A stretch of 64,000 nucleotides of DNA, from the NCBI GenBank assembly GCA_021613375.1, contig CM038726.1, forward strand, positions 3,121,546 through 3,185,545, read 5' to 3'. The DNA is from Megaleporinus macrocephalus (taxonomy: Eukaryota > Chordata > Actinopteri > Characiformes > Anostomidae). The translations under genes and the position numbers were made by a program. The notes under the pieces were generated by a model. It did not search any database, had not been told where the DNA came from, and saw nothing but the letters and a program-made list of their open reading frames with translations. Below, in pieces: positions 33,690 to 45,413 of this stretch; the stretch's first letter is position 1, and every line of letters starts with the position of its first letter.

Positions 33690-36600
33690 GTCTAAGAATC
33701 ACTGACTCTGGATCAGCTGTGTAGGTATCACTGGCTCTAGATCCACTGTGTAGGTATCACTGACTCTGGATCAGCTGTGTAGGTATCACTGGCTCTGGAT
33801 CCGCTGTGTAGGTATCACTGATTCTGGATCAGTTGTGTAGGTATCAATGGCTCTGGATCAGCTGTGTAGGTATCACTGGCTCTGGATCCGTTGTGTAGGT
33901 ATCACTGACTCTGGATCAGCTGTGTAGGTATCACTGACTCTGGATCAGCCATGTAGGTATCACTGGCTCTGGATCAGCTGTGTAGGTATCTAGGTATCAC
34001 TGACTCTGGATCCGCTGTGTAAGTATCACTGACTCTGGATCAGTTGTGTAGGTATCACTGGCTCTGGATCCGCTGTGTAGGTATCACTGGCTCTGGATCA
34101 TTTGTGTAGGTATCACTGGCTCTGGATCAGCTGTGTAGGTATCACTGACTCTGGATCAGTTGTGTAGGTATCAATGGCTCTGGATCAGCTGTGTAGGTAT
34201 CACTGGCTCTGGATCAGCTGTGTAGGTATCACTGGCTCTGGATCCGTTGTGTAGGTATCACTGACTCTGGATCAGTTGTGTAGGTATCAATGGCTCTGGA
34301 TCAGCTGTGTTGGTATCACTGGCTCTGGATCAGCTGTGTAGGTATCACTGGCTCTGGATCAGCTGTGTAGGTATCACTGATTCTGGATCAGTTGTGTAGG
34401 TATCAATGGCTCTGGATCAGCTGTGTATGTAGCACTGGCTCTGGATCCGTTGTGTAGGTATCACTGACTCTGGATCAGTTGTGTAGGTATCAATGGTGGT
34501 GGATCAGCTGTGTAGGTATCACTGGCTCTGGATCCGCTGTGTAGGTATCACTGGCTCTAGATCCGCTGTGTAGGTATCACTGGCTCTGGATCCGTTGTGT
34601 AGGTATCACTGACTCTGGATCAGTTGTGTAGGTATCAATGGCTCTGGATCCGCTCTGTAGGTATCACTGGCTCTAGATCCGCTGTGTAGGTATCACTGAC
34701 TCTGGATCAGCTGTGTAGGTATCACTGACTCTGGATCAGCCATGTAGGTATCACTGACTCTGGATCAGCCGTGTAAGTATCACTGGCTCTGGATCAGCTG
34801 TGTAGGTATCTAGGTATCACTGACTCTGGATCCGCTGTGTAAGTATCACTGACTCTGGATCAGTTGTGTAGGTATCACTGGCTCTGGATCAGCTGTGTAG
34901 GTATCACTGACTCTGGATCAGCCATGTAGGTATCACCGACTCTGGATCAGCCGTGTAGGTATCACTGGCTCTGGATCAGCTGTGTAGGTATCTAGGTATC
35001 ACTGACTCTGGATCCGCTATGTAAGTATCACAGACTCTGGATCAGTTGTGTAGGTATCACTGGCTCTGGATTTGCTGTGTAGGTATCACTGGCTCTGGAT
35101 CAGCTGTGTAGGTATCACTGGCTCTGGATCAGCTGTGTAGGTATCACTGACTCTGGATCAGTTGTGTAGGTATCAATGGCTCTGGATCAGCTGTGTAGGT
35201 ATCACTGGCTCTGGATCAGCTGTGTAGGTATCACTGGCTCTGGATCATTTGTGTAGGTATCACTGACTCTGGATCAGTTGTGTAGGTACCAATAGCTCTG
35301 GATCAGCCATGTTGGTATCACTGGCTCTGGATCAGCTGTGTAGGTATCACTGGCTCTGGATCCACTGTGTAAGTATCACTGACTCTGGATCAGTTGTGTA
35401 GGTATCAATGGCTCTGGATCAGCTGTGTAGGTGTCACTGGCTCTGGATCCGCTGTGTAGGTATCACTGACTCTGGATGAGCTGTGTGGGTATCACTGACT
35501 CTGGATCAGCTGTGTAAGTATCACTGGCTCTAGATCAGCTTTGTAGGTATCACTGACTCTGGATCACCTGTGTAGGTATCACTGGCTCTGGATCGGCTTT
35601 GTAGATATCACTGACTCTGGATCAGCTGTGTAAGTATCACTGGCTCTGGATCAGCTGTGTAGGTATCACTGATTCTGGATCAGTTGTGTAGGTATCAATG
35701 GCTCTGGATCAGCTGTGTATGTATCACTGGCTCTGGATCCGTTGTGTAGGTATCACTGACTCTGGATCAGTTGTGTAGGTATCAATGGCTCTGGATCAGC
35801 TGTGTAGGTATCACTGGCTCTGGATCCGCTGTGTAGGTATCACTGGCTCTAGATCCGCTGTGTAGGTATCACTGGCTCTGGATCCGTTGTGTAGGTATCA
35901 CTGACTCTGGATCAGTTGTGTAGGTATCAATGGCTCTGGATCCGCTCTGTAGGTATCACTGGCTCTAGATCCGCTGTGTAGGTATCACTGACTCTGGATC
36001 AGCTGTGTAGGTATCACTGACTCTGGATCAGCCATGTAGGTATCACTGACTCTGGATCAGCCGTGTAAGTATCACTGGCTCTGGATCAGCTGTGTAGGTA
36101 TCTAGGTATCACTGACTCTGGATCCGCTGTGTAAGTATCACTGACTCTGGATCAGTTGTGTAGGTATCACTGGCTCTGGATCAGCTGTGTAGGTATCACT
36201 GGCTCTGGATCAGCTGTGTAGGTATCACTGTCTCTGGATGAGCTCTGTAGATATCACTGACTCTGGATCAGCTGTGTAGATATCACTGACTCTGGATCAG
36301 CTGTGTAGTTATCACTGGCTCTGAATCAGCTGTGTTGGTATCACTGACTCTGGATCAGCTGTGTAGATATCACTGGCTCTGGATCCGCTGTGTAGATATC
36401 ACTGACTCTGGATCAGCTGTGTAGATATCACTGGCTCTGGATCCGCTGTGTAGATATCACTGGCTCTGGATCCGCTGTGTAGATATCACTGACTCTGGAT
36501 CAGCTGTGTAGATATCACTGACTCTGGATCAGCTGTGTAGTTATCACTGGCTCTGAATCAGCTGTGTTGGTATCACTGGCTCTGGATCAGCTGTGCACGT
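33690..36600. repeat. 29-bp minisatellite, about 100 copies, upstream of sh2d1a
   Basis: Unit GGTATCACTGACTCTGGATC plus AGCTGTGTA, with alternating GACTC/GGCTC and CAGCTG/CCGCTG/CAGTTG variants. A 10-base slip (TAGGTATC repeated) marks blocks near 33985, 34808, 34990 and 36100. A run of several hundred bases near 34500-34860 recurs about 1.3 kb later (35790-36150), showing block duplication. Starts only about 310 bases upstream of the sh2d1a ATG. Confidence 0.97.
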
Positions 36601-36924
36601 ATCAGCTGAGGAACCCCCAAGACAATCCTTCCTTACAATTCAGCCAAAGGAAGGAACCTTAGTAGACAGTATATTGAAGATATGCAAGAATCAGGACAGT
36701 CTACGTGTCGGGAGCCACAAAGTGTGATGTACATACTGTTTATATAGACCTTCAGTAGGTTTTGAGACAGGCCCCAGTAGGTTACAAGAGACCCTCGCTT
36801 AAATTTTCCCCGTCTTCTTCCTCTTTGCTTACATTATACTGGAGCTTGCTAGGGAAACTCGGCTGGAGGACAGTGAACGAGGTGTCTGGGTGGGAGACCG
36901 TTGTCAGTATCTGCTGGTGGAGCA
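36601..36924. other. intergenic DNA with a fragment of the GTCTCAAA-ended transposon
   Basis: 36605-36775 holds TAGTAGACAGTATATTGAAG and ends TTTTGAGACAGGCCCC, the terminal motif of the element at 26886 and 40170, so this is likely another truncated copy. Confidence 0.5.
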
Positions 36925-38170
36925 CCTTGGTGGCCTGGCAGGGCCTTCCAGCGACACTTTGGGCAGGTGCCGGCGGGGTGGTTGGCTGAGTCTGAGAGCA
37001 GGGGTTCTGATGTTTATGTACCACTCCCACTTTGGTGTCTATGCCAGGCTCGTCGGCTTGGGAAGATGGTGAGGACTGCAGAGAAGGCAGCACAATGAGG
37101 CTGGAGGATGGCAAGAGGAAGGGTGGTTGAGGAAGAGCTCGTTCTGTAGCTGCTGCCTCTTGTTGATGCCGAATTGTTGATTGCAGAATGTTCAAACAGA
37201 ACTGATTTCTTTATCTTCTCCGAGTTTGACTGCCCACCTGTTCTGATGGAAGACTGACCGCCAGGTTCCCTTGCCACCCAAGTCACCCACCAAACTGAAG
37301 GTTAGGCCTTGCTGTTACCCGTCTCATACCAGCTACCTAGCCTCAGACTAGCTGCCGAACCTCCATTATAGACTCTATTGAATTTGATTTGATTTGATTT
37401 GGTTTGAGGGTGAACATTCTGAAGTCCCCCGCTTTGCAGATACCATGGAGGTGGGGCAGCTTAGCGTGCCCCCGTATGCCCTAGGTCCTTGTGTCACTGG
37501 ATGAGTTAGAAGCACCGTAGGTGTGGCTGCACATGTGCCTGGCGGGATTGCCAGACTTGCAGTGCAAGAGGCTTGTAAATTTACTATCTATTGTCAAGTA
37601 GAGTCGGGTGGTTGCGAGTGACCTTCCTGGCTCTTTCAACTAGTGCTGGTGGTCCATCTCCCCTATTGCTGTGTTCAATAAAAGAGCATTTGCCTAACCT
37701 TTCTACCATGTTCTTCTTCTTCTTTGTCCACACTACACTGATGTCCTGGGTGGAAGGGGAGGAATGGTGCTACCATAAACTCAAAGGTGATACAGTGGAG
37801 CACTGTGATTAAGGAACAGGGTGGTGTAAGCAGAGCCTGGTGGCCTAGCAGGGTGTTCCAGCAACACTTTGAGTCTGAGAGTCAGGGCTCCATCAGACAT
37901 GTACCACAACAACAGCATCTATGATGTGGTCACCCCCTTTCTTTGATGCGAGGGTTGATGTGGTAGGTGTGGCTGTGCTCGACGCCTGACAGGGTCGCAA
38001 GACTTGCAGTACGAAACTTCTGTCAACTGTCAAATAGAGACGTGTGGTTAGATGTGATTGTCCCGCTTCCTGCCCGGCGTAGTCAATGCTTCTCCCCTGC
38101 CTGCTGCGTTCAATAAATCAGGGTGCCCTCCAGCAGTACTTTGAGAGGGTACCGGCAGGGTGGTTTGTGG
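36925..38170 (+). mobile_element. nested LTR-like repeats
   Basis: One module (GGTGGCCTGGCAGGGCCTTC, CAGCGACACTTTG) occurs near 36925, 37838 and, shorter, 38127. A second module with TAGGTGTGGCTG, an AGACTTGCAGT word, TGTCAAGTAGAG and a CTCCCC...GTTCAATAAA end occurs at 37517-37690 and 37958-38118. The second looks like the R/polyadenylation part of an LTR, but no TG...CA borders, primer-binding site or pol frame were found. Remnant; family unassigned. Confidence 0.4.
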
Positions 38171-38434
38171 AGCAGGTTCCATCATATGCCATGCGATGTG
38201 GGAAGCCTCAAAGGAAGATTGGGGGGGTATGTAAGGTGGAGGAGCGTGTACCTGGTGCAGTTGAGTCCTTTATGGTGGACAACCATGTCCTATATCCACC
38301 ATACTGTATGTGTTAACCTGAATAACCCTGGACTGTCTCTAAGGTCAGGGTTATTTTGTTGAGTAGTTGCTAGTGTTTCACTCTTTCACCCAATTAGACT
38401 GTAACATAGTATTAATACATACACTATTTATCTA

Positions 38435-38461
38435 TCTATATATATATATATATATATATAG
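38435..38461. repeat. (TA)n microsatellite
   Basis: Alternating TA after TATCTATC units. Confidence 0.9.
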
Positions 38462-38549
38462 ATAGATGACAATGACACAGTGACAGCTGATGACCACTTC
38501 CCAAAAATGTAGGTCATATGCAACTAATTGAATATGTTGTTCATATAGA

Positions 38550-38850
38550 TACAGGGTGAGTCGAAAGTCTTAGGACGCCCTTTTATTTCAGAACTGAAAG
38601 GGAAAATGACGTATCTAAATAGCCCAGCAAGTAACATTTCTTTTCTGAACGTTTAACATCAGATCTGTGTTTAGCACCAGGGACGGCACACTGAACAACA
38701 TGTTGTTCCATGTGGTTGTTGTTGCTACACGACCAACTTCCCATTGGAAAAACTTGATCTTGATCCAATGGCGGCCATGTTCGGGACATAGTCTAAAACA
38801 GGCAGTCCACCTTTTAGTGACCTCTGATGTAAAAGATAGGCCTAAAAGAT
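38550..38850. other. possible DNA-transposon remnant
   Basis: Starts ACAGGGTGAGTCGAAAGTCT, a motif common at mariner-like ends; no matching right terminus is evident. No usable reading frame. Confidence 0.3.
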
Positions 38851-38851
38851 A

Positions 38852-38919
<68 letters not shown>

Positions 38920-38921
38920 TC
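38852..38921. repeat. (TA)n microsatellite
   Basis: About 67 bases of uninterrupted TA. Confidence 0.95.
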
Positions 38922-39109
38922 CTAAAGCAATGTCTATAATAACACTACCGTGCCAAGCAATGTCTATATTAACATATTAACACAATGTCTATATTAATAC
39001 TGACATAGCTATACAGGAGCCGTCCACTTATTTTAAAATGTTACTTTCTCTAGAATAGTTAATAATTTGATTAAAGATGAAATAATTAGAGATCTATCCA
39101 AAGCAAAAA

Positions 39110-39310
39110 CAAGTATCTACAAAATAGTAACTTTCATGGTAGAGGCCAAACGAAAGTTCTTAACTATCAATGTAAGTTAATATAAAGAAGTTTCATTAGA
39201 AGTCATTTTGGTCTATTGGTTTTTGTATTGGTCCATTCATCATGAAACCCTCACAGATATAAAGAGCAGCTGTCGTGTTTATATGATATGGAAAAATTAA
39301 AATCAACAAA
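39110..39310 (+). repeat. dispersed repeat family D, copy 4
   Basis: Diverged forward copy with AGAGGCCAAA, AATGTAAGTTAATA and ATTGGTCCATTCATCATGAA. Confidence 0.65.
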
Positions 39311-40165
39311 AACAGAGATACATAGGGTGTCTAGGACTGACAATACTGAGAATACAGAAAATGTCTCTGGTATATCTATATTTAAAGTTTCTACTGAAAA
39401 AGTTTAAATCAGGTAAAAATATTTGTGTGTCAAACAGACTCTAATGAACACGGTTTGATATATTAAACTTCTTTTCCCCTATTTTAGATGTTTTTATGGC
39501 TCCACATACGTGGACATCATGCTACAAAAAGGCTATAAATATAAAAATGCACCGTTTATATGTAATAGTATTTTATATGTTGTGTAAAAGTATAAAAGTA
39601 ATACATTTATATGCATTTATAGTTGTGTGATATCTGTGTCCAATATCAAGTTTTGAGTGATTTCACAGAAAGAAGTAAGAGCACTGTAACAAACATGTCT
39701 TGCTACCGCCGACCACCTATATACAGGATTTGCAGCAAAATTCCAGCCTGAACAGATTTATTAAAGTTTCTGTTAATTGTGCTTTCAGCATGCTTTCAAC
39801 AGAAACAAAACGATTTTATTTTATTTTATGAAATAACCTCAAAATGTTCTAATATTTAACATTTTTTATTTTAAAAGTTACAAAAAAGAAGCTTAAAATT
39901 CAGCTTTGTTTGTATAAAATGTTAGTTTTACTATATAATACGTTCAAAAGTTCAAGAAAGATTTGAGGACAAATATAAGCATTCTTGGAAACGCTTTAGA
40001 TGTTTTTAAAAACCGTAAGTTCTTCAGTTTTTTTGATATGTGGACAGTTCAATAACTTTTTAATAAAACTGATTTTTAAATGAAATTCTATAGGATTATT
40101 TATGCAGATCTAAGCAAAAAAAAACATTTTTTAAAAATCTGAACACAATTTTTAATCATTTATGC
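39311..40165. other. intergenic AT-rich DNA, no feature recognised
   Basis: No gene or clear repeat. Confidence 0.5.
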
Positions 40166-40670
40166 ATGAAAGGGTTAAGGAAGCATCAAACGCTTCCTCA
40201 GCCACTAAGACAATCCCATGATGCACCACAGGCTAATCTAGGAGCAGTGAAGTGGTTTTAAAATGTGAGTTATTTCGATTCTCTAGAGTTTTAATGTGTT
40301 TCTGGTAATATAATCACACAAAACAGTATTTTATTATCAACTCTGTAACGAGTCCTTCACCATTTACACTATACTCCAGACATTAGCATTTATGCCAGCG
40401 GATTTTTAAGCCTGGGGCTATTGTATTGGTTGTGGCCTGGTAGCTTAGCAACCAGCTAAACCACCGTGGCGTGCTGCAGTGGGCGGGAACAAGCCGTGAT
40501 GCAGTCTCTCTCTAACTAGAGCGTCTCAGTAATCTGTTTTATGAGTAGAGATGAGGAGAGTACACTGATACTTACACACTCACTACCTAGACAGCCTACT
40601 TACACACTCACTACCTAGACAGCCTACTTACACACTCACTAGGGTTTAAGACAGACCCCATGTTTTTATT
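40166..40670. mobile_element. copy of the GTCTCAAA-ended DNA transposon without the tRNA-like array
   Basis: Collinear with 27010-27206 (GAAGCATCAAACGCTTCCTC, AACTCTGTAACGAGTCCTTC) and then, without interruption, with 29515-29590 (GCAGTCTCTCTCTAACTAGA). It ends in TTTAAGACAGACCCC after three short repeats of CTTACACACTCACTACCTAG. It shows what the element looked like before array insertion. Confidence 0.65.
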
Positions 40671-40974
40671 AGGACTGTGATGATATGCTATTACTAAAGA
40701 AATACATAACTTAGTAGTATATATGGTTTGTACATGTACCCTAATAGTGTTATAGCAACATCTAAAACTTTCAACACTTAACTAATACTATAAAAATAAA
40801 AGCATTTAGACACAATGGTTATATATAACATGTAGTCTAAATTTAGTTAGTCCATGTAACAGTAAAGTACATTAACCAGACATGTTTTAATATCAATGAA
40901 TTGCTTTATATTACTAATATATTATAACAAGATAAAATATAGGCAATCAAGAAATGGATAGTTGTGTAACTACA
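40671..40974. other. intergenic AT-rich DNA, no feature recognised
   Basis: No supported feature. Confidence 0.4.
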
Positions 40975-41150
40975 TAATCCAAAAACCTTCTTTACTTTCA
41001 ATGTAAGTCAATGGAGTCTAAATTTTGTCCAAGCTATTTTGGAGCATTTCTATTGGTCCCTCAACTGTGAGATTTCCACACCATGTAAACGGCAGCTGTC
41101 GTGTTCAAATGATGTACAAAACAAAAAATGTGTTATTCTTTGGACAGTAA
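40975..41150 (+). repeat. dispersed repeat family D, copy 5
   Basis: AATGTAAGTCAATGGAGTCT, TTTTGGAGCATTTCTATTGG, CACCATGTAAACGGCAGCTG and TCTTTGGACAGT. Confidence 0.75.
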
Positions 41151-41600
41151 TGACGTCTGACTTTAATGCTGCAATACATTAATGTGTCCACCAGAGGTCA
41201 GTGTCGCTTCATGAATCCCTCCAGTATAAAAAACCCTGTTTGAATCTGTTAAATGAATCACTGTTGTTCTAAAGCTTGTATTTAAATGTTTTTTAAATTG
41301 CTACATAAGCACATGGTTGGAGTAGGAACATTATTAATAGTGTTGTGATGTGAAATGCTCTGTTCTAGATACAGTTAGATCTGTTCACAGTGGTGGTGAA
41401 TGGAACCAGACGTCCACCTCTAGAAGCTCCTCACAGAAAGTTCTTACAGTAGATGTTATAAATACACTGTCTGATTCTGAGACGCTGTTTATGATAGTTT
41501 AGAGAAGATCTCAGTCTTAAACTCCATTCATGGTGGAGGGATATATGCAGGACGCTGTGAGGTTCAAATAGTGCCCAAAGAAAACCTATTGTTAGATATG
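41151..41600. other. intergenic DNA, no feature recognised
   Basis: The phrase GAGGTGGACGTCTGGTTCC (reverse of about 41400-41420) recurs at 42760-42780, so part is a dispersed repeat. Confidence 0.4.
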
Positions 41601-42190
41601 GTGAGCCCTGGTTCCCATCATTACCACCACTGTAAACACAACTACCACTGTGACATCATCATCACCACTGTAAACATCACCACCACCACTGTAAACACCA
41701 CTACCACTGTGGCATCATCACCACCACTGTAAACACCATCACCACCACTGTAACCACCAGCACCACTGTGACATCATCAACACCACTGTATACACCATCA
41801 CCATTGTAAACATTATAACCACCACCACGGTAAACATCACCACCACTGTGACATCATTACTACCACTGTAAACATCATTACCATCATTGTAAATATCATC
41901 ACCACCACTGTAAACACCATCACCGCCACTGTAAACACCATCATTACCACTGTAAACACCATCACCAGCACTGTAAACATCACCACCACCACTGTAAACA
42001 TCAACACCACCACTGTAAACATCATCACCACCACTGTAAACACCATCATCACCACTGTAAACACCATCACCACCACTGTAAACACCACTACCACTGTAAA
42101 CACCATCACCACCACTGTAAACATCACCACCACCACTGTAAACATCATCACCACTGTAAACACCACTACCACCACTGTAAATATCACCAT
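41600..42190. repeat. 21-bp (and 18-bp) CACCACTGTAAACAC satellite
   Basis: Units of CACCACCACTGTAAACACCA plus T, with 18-base variants. Open in two minus-strand frames, giving a 214-residue Gly/Tyr-rich and a 129-residue Val-rich frame that I do not regard as genes. Confidence 0.93.
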
Positions 42191-42377
42191 ATGCAATACT
42201 GATAATGATAAAAATCTGAAAAACAACTATTTGAGAGACGAATGTAACAGCATATTCTCTAGTGTGTAATAACACTTGAGTAATAACGAGTGTAACTATA
42301 TTTGTAGTATTTATACTACAAATGCCAGCTTTCCTAACCATTGTGTAGCTAAATGAGAGAGTATATTGTCCAAATAT

Positions 42378-42595
42378 GCACATTTGGCAACTTTACAGGA
42401 GAGTCCAAAAACCTTCTTCACTTTCAATGTAAGTCAATGGAACCAGAATTTTTCCAAACTATTTTGGAGCATTTCTACTGGCCCATTCATCATGAAACGT
42501 TCCGACAATGTAACTGGTGGCTGTCTTGTTGAAATGATGCAATATATATATATATTTTTTACAAAAATGCAGATGGTTTTATTTGGACGGACTTG
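42378..42595 (+). repeat. dispersed repeat family D, copy 6
   Basis: AATGTAAGTCAATGGAACCA, TATTTTGGAGCATTTCTACT and a (TA)n insertion at about 42541-42556. Confidence 0.75.
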
Positions 42596-42599
42596 ATAT

Positions 42600-43080
42600 T
42601 ACATTGTTGCAGCTGTCAAGATTCTTGATTGTTGCATGAAGCTTAAAAGAAATTAATACACATGTGTACATACACTGAGCTGCTGTAATCCATCTATAAC
42701 AGTGGCTACATCACCAGTAGTTACATTAGGGACCATAACTTTCTTTGAGGGAGCTTCTAGAGGTGGACGTCTGGTTCCCTTCACCACCACTGTGACTCTA
42801 GAGTTTCTATAGAGTGTTTCATCTCAATGATGTAGGAACTTTGAGAGGTCGGCGGAGTTGCCTACAAGACTGAGGGCAGATCAGCCAAGAAAAGCACGGG
42901 CACCGTGTTTACGCTGGTGTTGATCGGTGATGTAATGCATTCCGCATGCATTTCTACATTACCAACATTCTCCGCAGCTTAGCAGCCCACGGCAACGAAC
43001 AGTCCGTGAAATTTTAAAGCCCAGGCTAAAGCCCAGCTCTGGCCAAAGCTTCTCAGAGAGGCCGGGCTGACCTGGGATCA
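42600..43080. other. intergenic DNA, no feature recognised
   Basis: Moderate GC from 42830 on; no supported gene. Confidence 0.4.
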
Positions 43081-43951
43081 GATTAGCACTCCTCTCTGAG
43101 AGGCTGATGAAGGTGGACCTCCAGTCTTTTCTGGCTGGACTCGTTTCCTTCTTCCCAGCTGTTTGTCACAGAAAGAAGATAGAAATTTCAAATCAGGTGC
43201 AAGACATGTCAGGCTCTCCACGCGGTTTAGGAGAGTGTTTATGGGAATGTTTGACCAACAGTTCTTCCAGAAGACCATCTGTGAGGTCAGACACTGTTGT
43301 TGGACGAGAAGGTCTGGCTCACAGTCTCCACTCTAATTCATCCCAAAGGTGTTCTATCAGGTTGAGGTCAGGACTCTGTGCAGGCCAGTCAAGTTCTTCC
43401 ACACCAAACTCCTCCTCCATGTCTTTAAGGAGCTGCTCTGTGCACAAAAAGGGTCTGTCCACAAACTGTCCCCACAAAGTTGAGAGTCCAGAATCTCTTG
43501 GTCTGCTGAAGCATTAAGAGTTCCTTTCACTGGAACTCTGAAAGGGTCCGAGCCCACCTCCTGAAAAGCAACCCCACACCATAATCCCCCCTCCACCAAA
43601 CTTTACACTCGGCACAATGCAGTCAGACAAATACTGTTCTCGTGGCAACTGCCAAACCCAGACTCGTCCATTGGATTGCCAGACGGAGAAGCGTGATTGG
43701 TCACTCCAGAGAACACGTCTCCCCAGCTCTAGATTCCAGTGCTGGCGTGCTTTACTTCACTGCATCCGACTCTCTGCATTGTTCTTGGAGATGTAAGGCT
43801 TGGATGCAGCTGCTCGCCCATGGAGACCCATTCCATGAAGCTCTCTACGCTCTGTTCTTGAGCTGATCTGAAGGCCACATGAAGTTTGGAGGTCTGTAGT
43901 GATTGACTCTGTAGAAAGTTGGTGACCTCTGTGCACTATGCTCCTCAGCAT
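43078..43951 (-). pseudogene. Tc1-family transposase pseudogene
   Basis: Reading the minus strand from high to low coordinates, pieces match one transposase in order. STESITTDLQTSCGLQISSR and RELHGMGLHGRAAASKPYIS (43757-43951) are the helix-turn-helix part. A segment corresponding to the WSDESRF...WQSDGRVWVWR region follows near 43640-43720. [20 protein letters not shown] (43357-43599) and IPINTLLNRVESL (near 43240) complete the C-terminal half. Frameshifts and stops lie between the pieces. Confidence 0.8.
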
Positions 43952-44290
43952 CCGCTGACCCGCTCTGTCATTGTACGTGTTCTACCACTTGGTGTCTGAG
44001 TTGCTGTCGTGCTCAATCACTTCCACTTTGTTCTAACACCACTGACAGTCCACTGTGGAATATTTAGTAGTGAGGAAACTTCACCACATGACTCGTTGCA
44101 CAGGTGGTGTCCTATCACGGTACCACGCTGGAGTTTACTGAGCTCCTAAGAGCGACCCACTTTTTACTAATGTGTGTAGAAGCAGTCTGCATGACTAGGT
44201 GCTGGTTTTATACACCTGTGGTTATGAAGTGATTGAAAAACCTGAATCTCCAATGATTTGGATGGGTTGAGTGAACACTTTGGGAGGTGT
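43081..44290 (-). mobile_element. inactive Tc1-like transposon, minus strand
   Basis: Minus-strand transposase pieces cover 43078-43951. The part 44040-44290, with the words GCAGTCTGCATGACTAGGTG and CAATGATTTGGATGGGTTGA, is the non-coding end typical of this fish element type. The opposite terminus was not found, so it is truncated near 43081. Confidence 0.75.
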
Positions 44291-45308
44291 CATGTATATA
44301 TACATATCTATATATAATGTATATGTGAAATGATTATGAAGTGATGGGACCTCAGGCACATCCAGACCTGTAAGTTGTGGGAATTGGCTACATTGACCAC
44401 ATTGGGCAACAACCAAACAGTTCCAGCAACTGTTGATCGGTCCTGCACATAGACTTGGAGGAATTTAGATCCATTATATGAATTGCAGAACCCAAGCCTA
44501 TTGGCGCCTGCCTTTGGCAATGTCATTTAATGTAAAAGCTTCAACATCTAATCAAGAAATTAAACTTCCCACAGATGCACACTTTCAAACCACTTCAGAA
44601 GCTAGACCTCACTGTCCATGGGTGAACAGCGAGGTATGACCTGCGTTAGGTTGCATCGTTTCGCAAAAAAAACCTTCAGTTTCTCAGAAGATAAGAAAAA
44701 TGGTTGAATGGTTGGGCAAAGAAATGGAAAGTCTTTTTTTTTCGTATGTGTACTCAATGATATATACACCAGATATACAATAAATCTTTGGTTAACATTT
44801 ACTGCTGGAACACAAGTGAGTACCAATAGTTGTTTTCTACCTCGTCAACCAGGTCAATCAGTGGACCAGGAAACATCAAGCAATGGGAGGCAACCCTTAG
44901 GAGTTGCTATCAATAATCAACAAAAGCATTCATCCTCACTCATAGCTTATTAAAAGAAAGTGTGTTTTTATTACTTTTATTTGTGTTTGTAAATAGTTAC
45001 TGTGTACTCGAGTATGTAATAAGCAATTGCAGGTAAGTAGTGCACCAAAACAATGGTGGTAACTCTAGATCTCTAAGGGTTTACTTGCATCCAAAGCCAT
45101 TATGTGAATTATTATTACTATTACTCTTAAGTGCTGTCAAATCAGTTCCAACTCAAGTCCTTTCGGGGAAGTGTTTATACAGAATGTCCTGTCTTTTGTT
45201 TGGATTGTCCAGTCTCATGATTCCTTTCATTGTATCCATCCATCTGGTTCCTGGTCATCCATCAGGGCATAATTTTTTTATTGGTTTCTCCAATAATATG
45301 CCCAAAGC
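44291..45308. other. intergenic DNA downstream of agtr2, no gene recognised
   Basis: The stretch 45120-45300 (AAATCAGTTCCAACTCAAGT, CATCCATCTGGTTCCTGG) may be an old repeat; nothing firm. Confidence 0.4.
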
Positions 45309-45314
45309 TTTATT
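45309..45314 (-). terminator. agtr2: candidate agtr2 polyadenylation signal
   Basis: AATAAA on the minus strand, 100 bases beyond the agtr2 stop codon. Usage not known. Confidence 0.4.
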
Positions 45315-45413
45315 TGGTCAAAGATCAATTTGTTCGCTTACTTTCTTTTGCCATTCTAGGTAGTTCCACCAAATCCCTGGTTGAACACGAGTCCCAGTGA
45401 AGTCTAAGGTCCA

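Noticed and set aside
33690..36600. CRISPR-like array with a 29-bp repeat
   Set aside because: Repeats are contiguous with no spacers, and variants differ by point changes; it is a minisatellite.
36782..37195. 137-residue proline/serine-rich minus-strand frame as a possible gag-like gene
   Set aside because: No domain, no matching partner frame, and it lies in repeated LTR-like modules; too weak to call.
41739..42383. 214-residue Gly/Tyr-rich minus-strand frame resembling a structural protein
   Set aside because: It is the 21/18-bp CACCACTGTAAAC satellite read in frame, and a second frame is also open.
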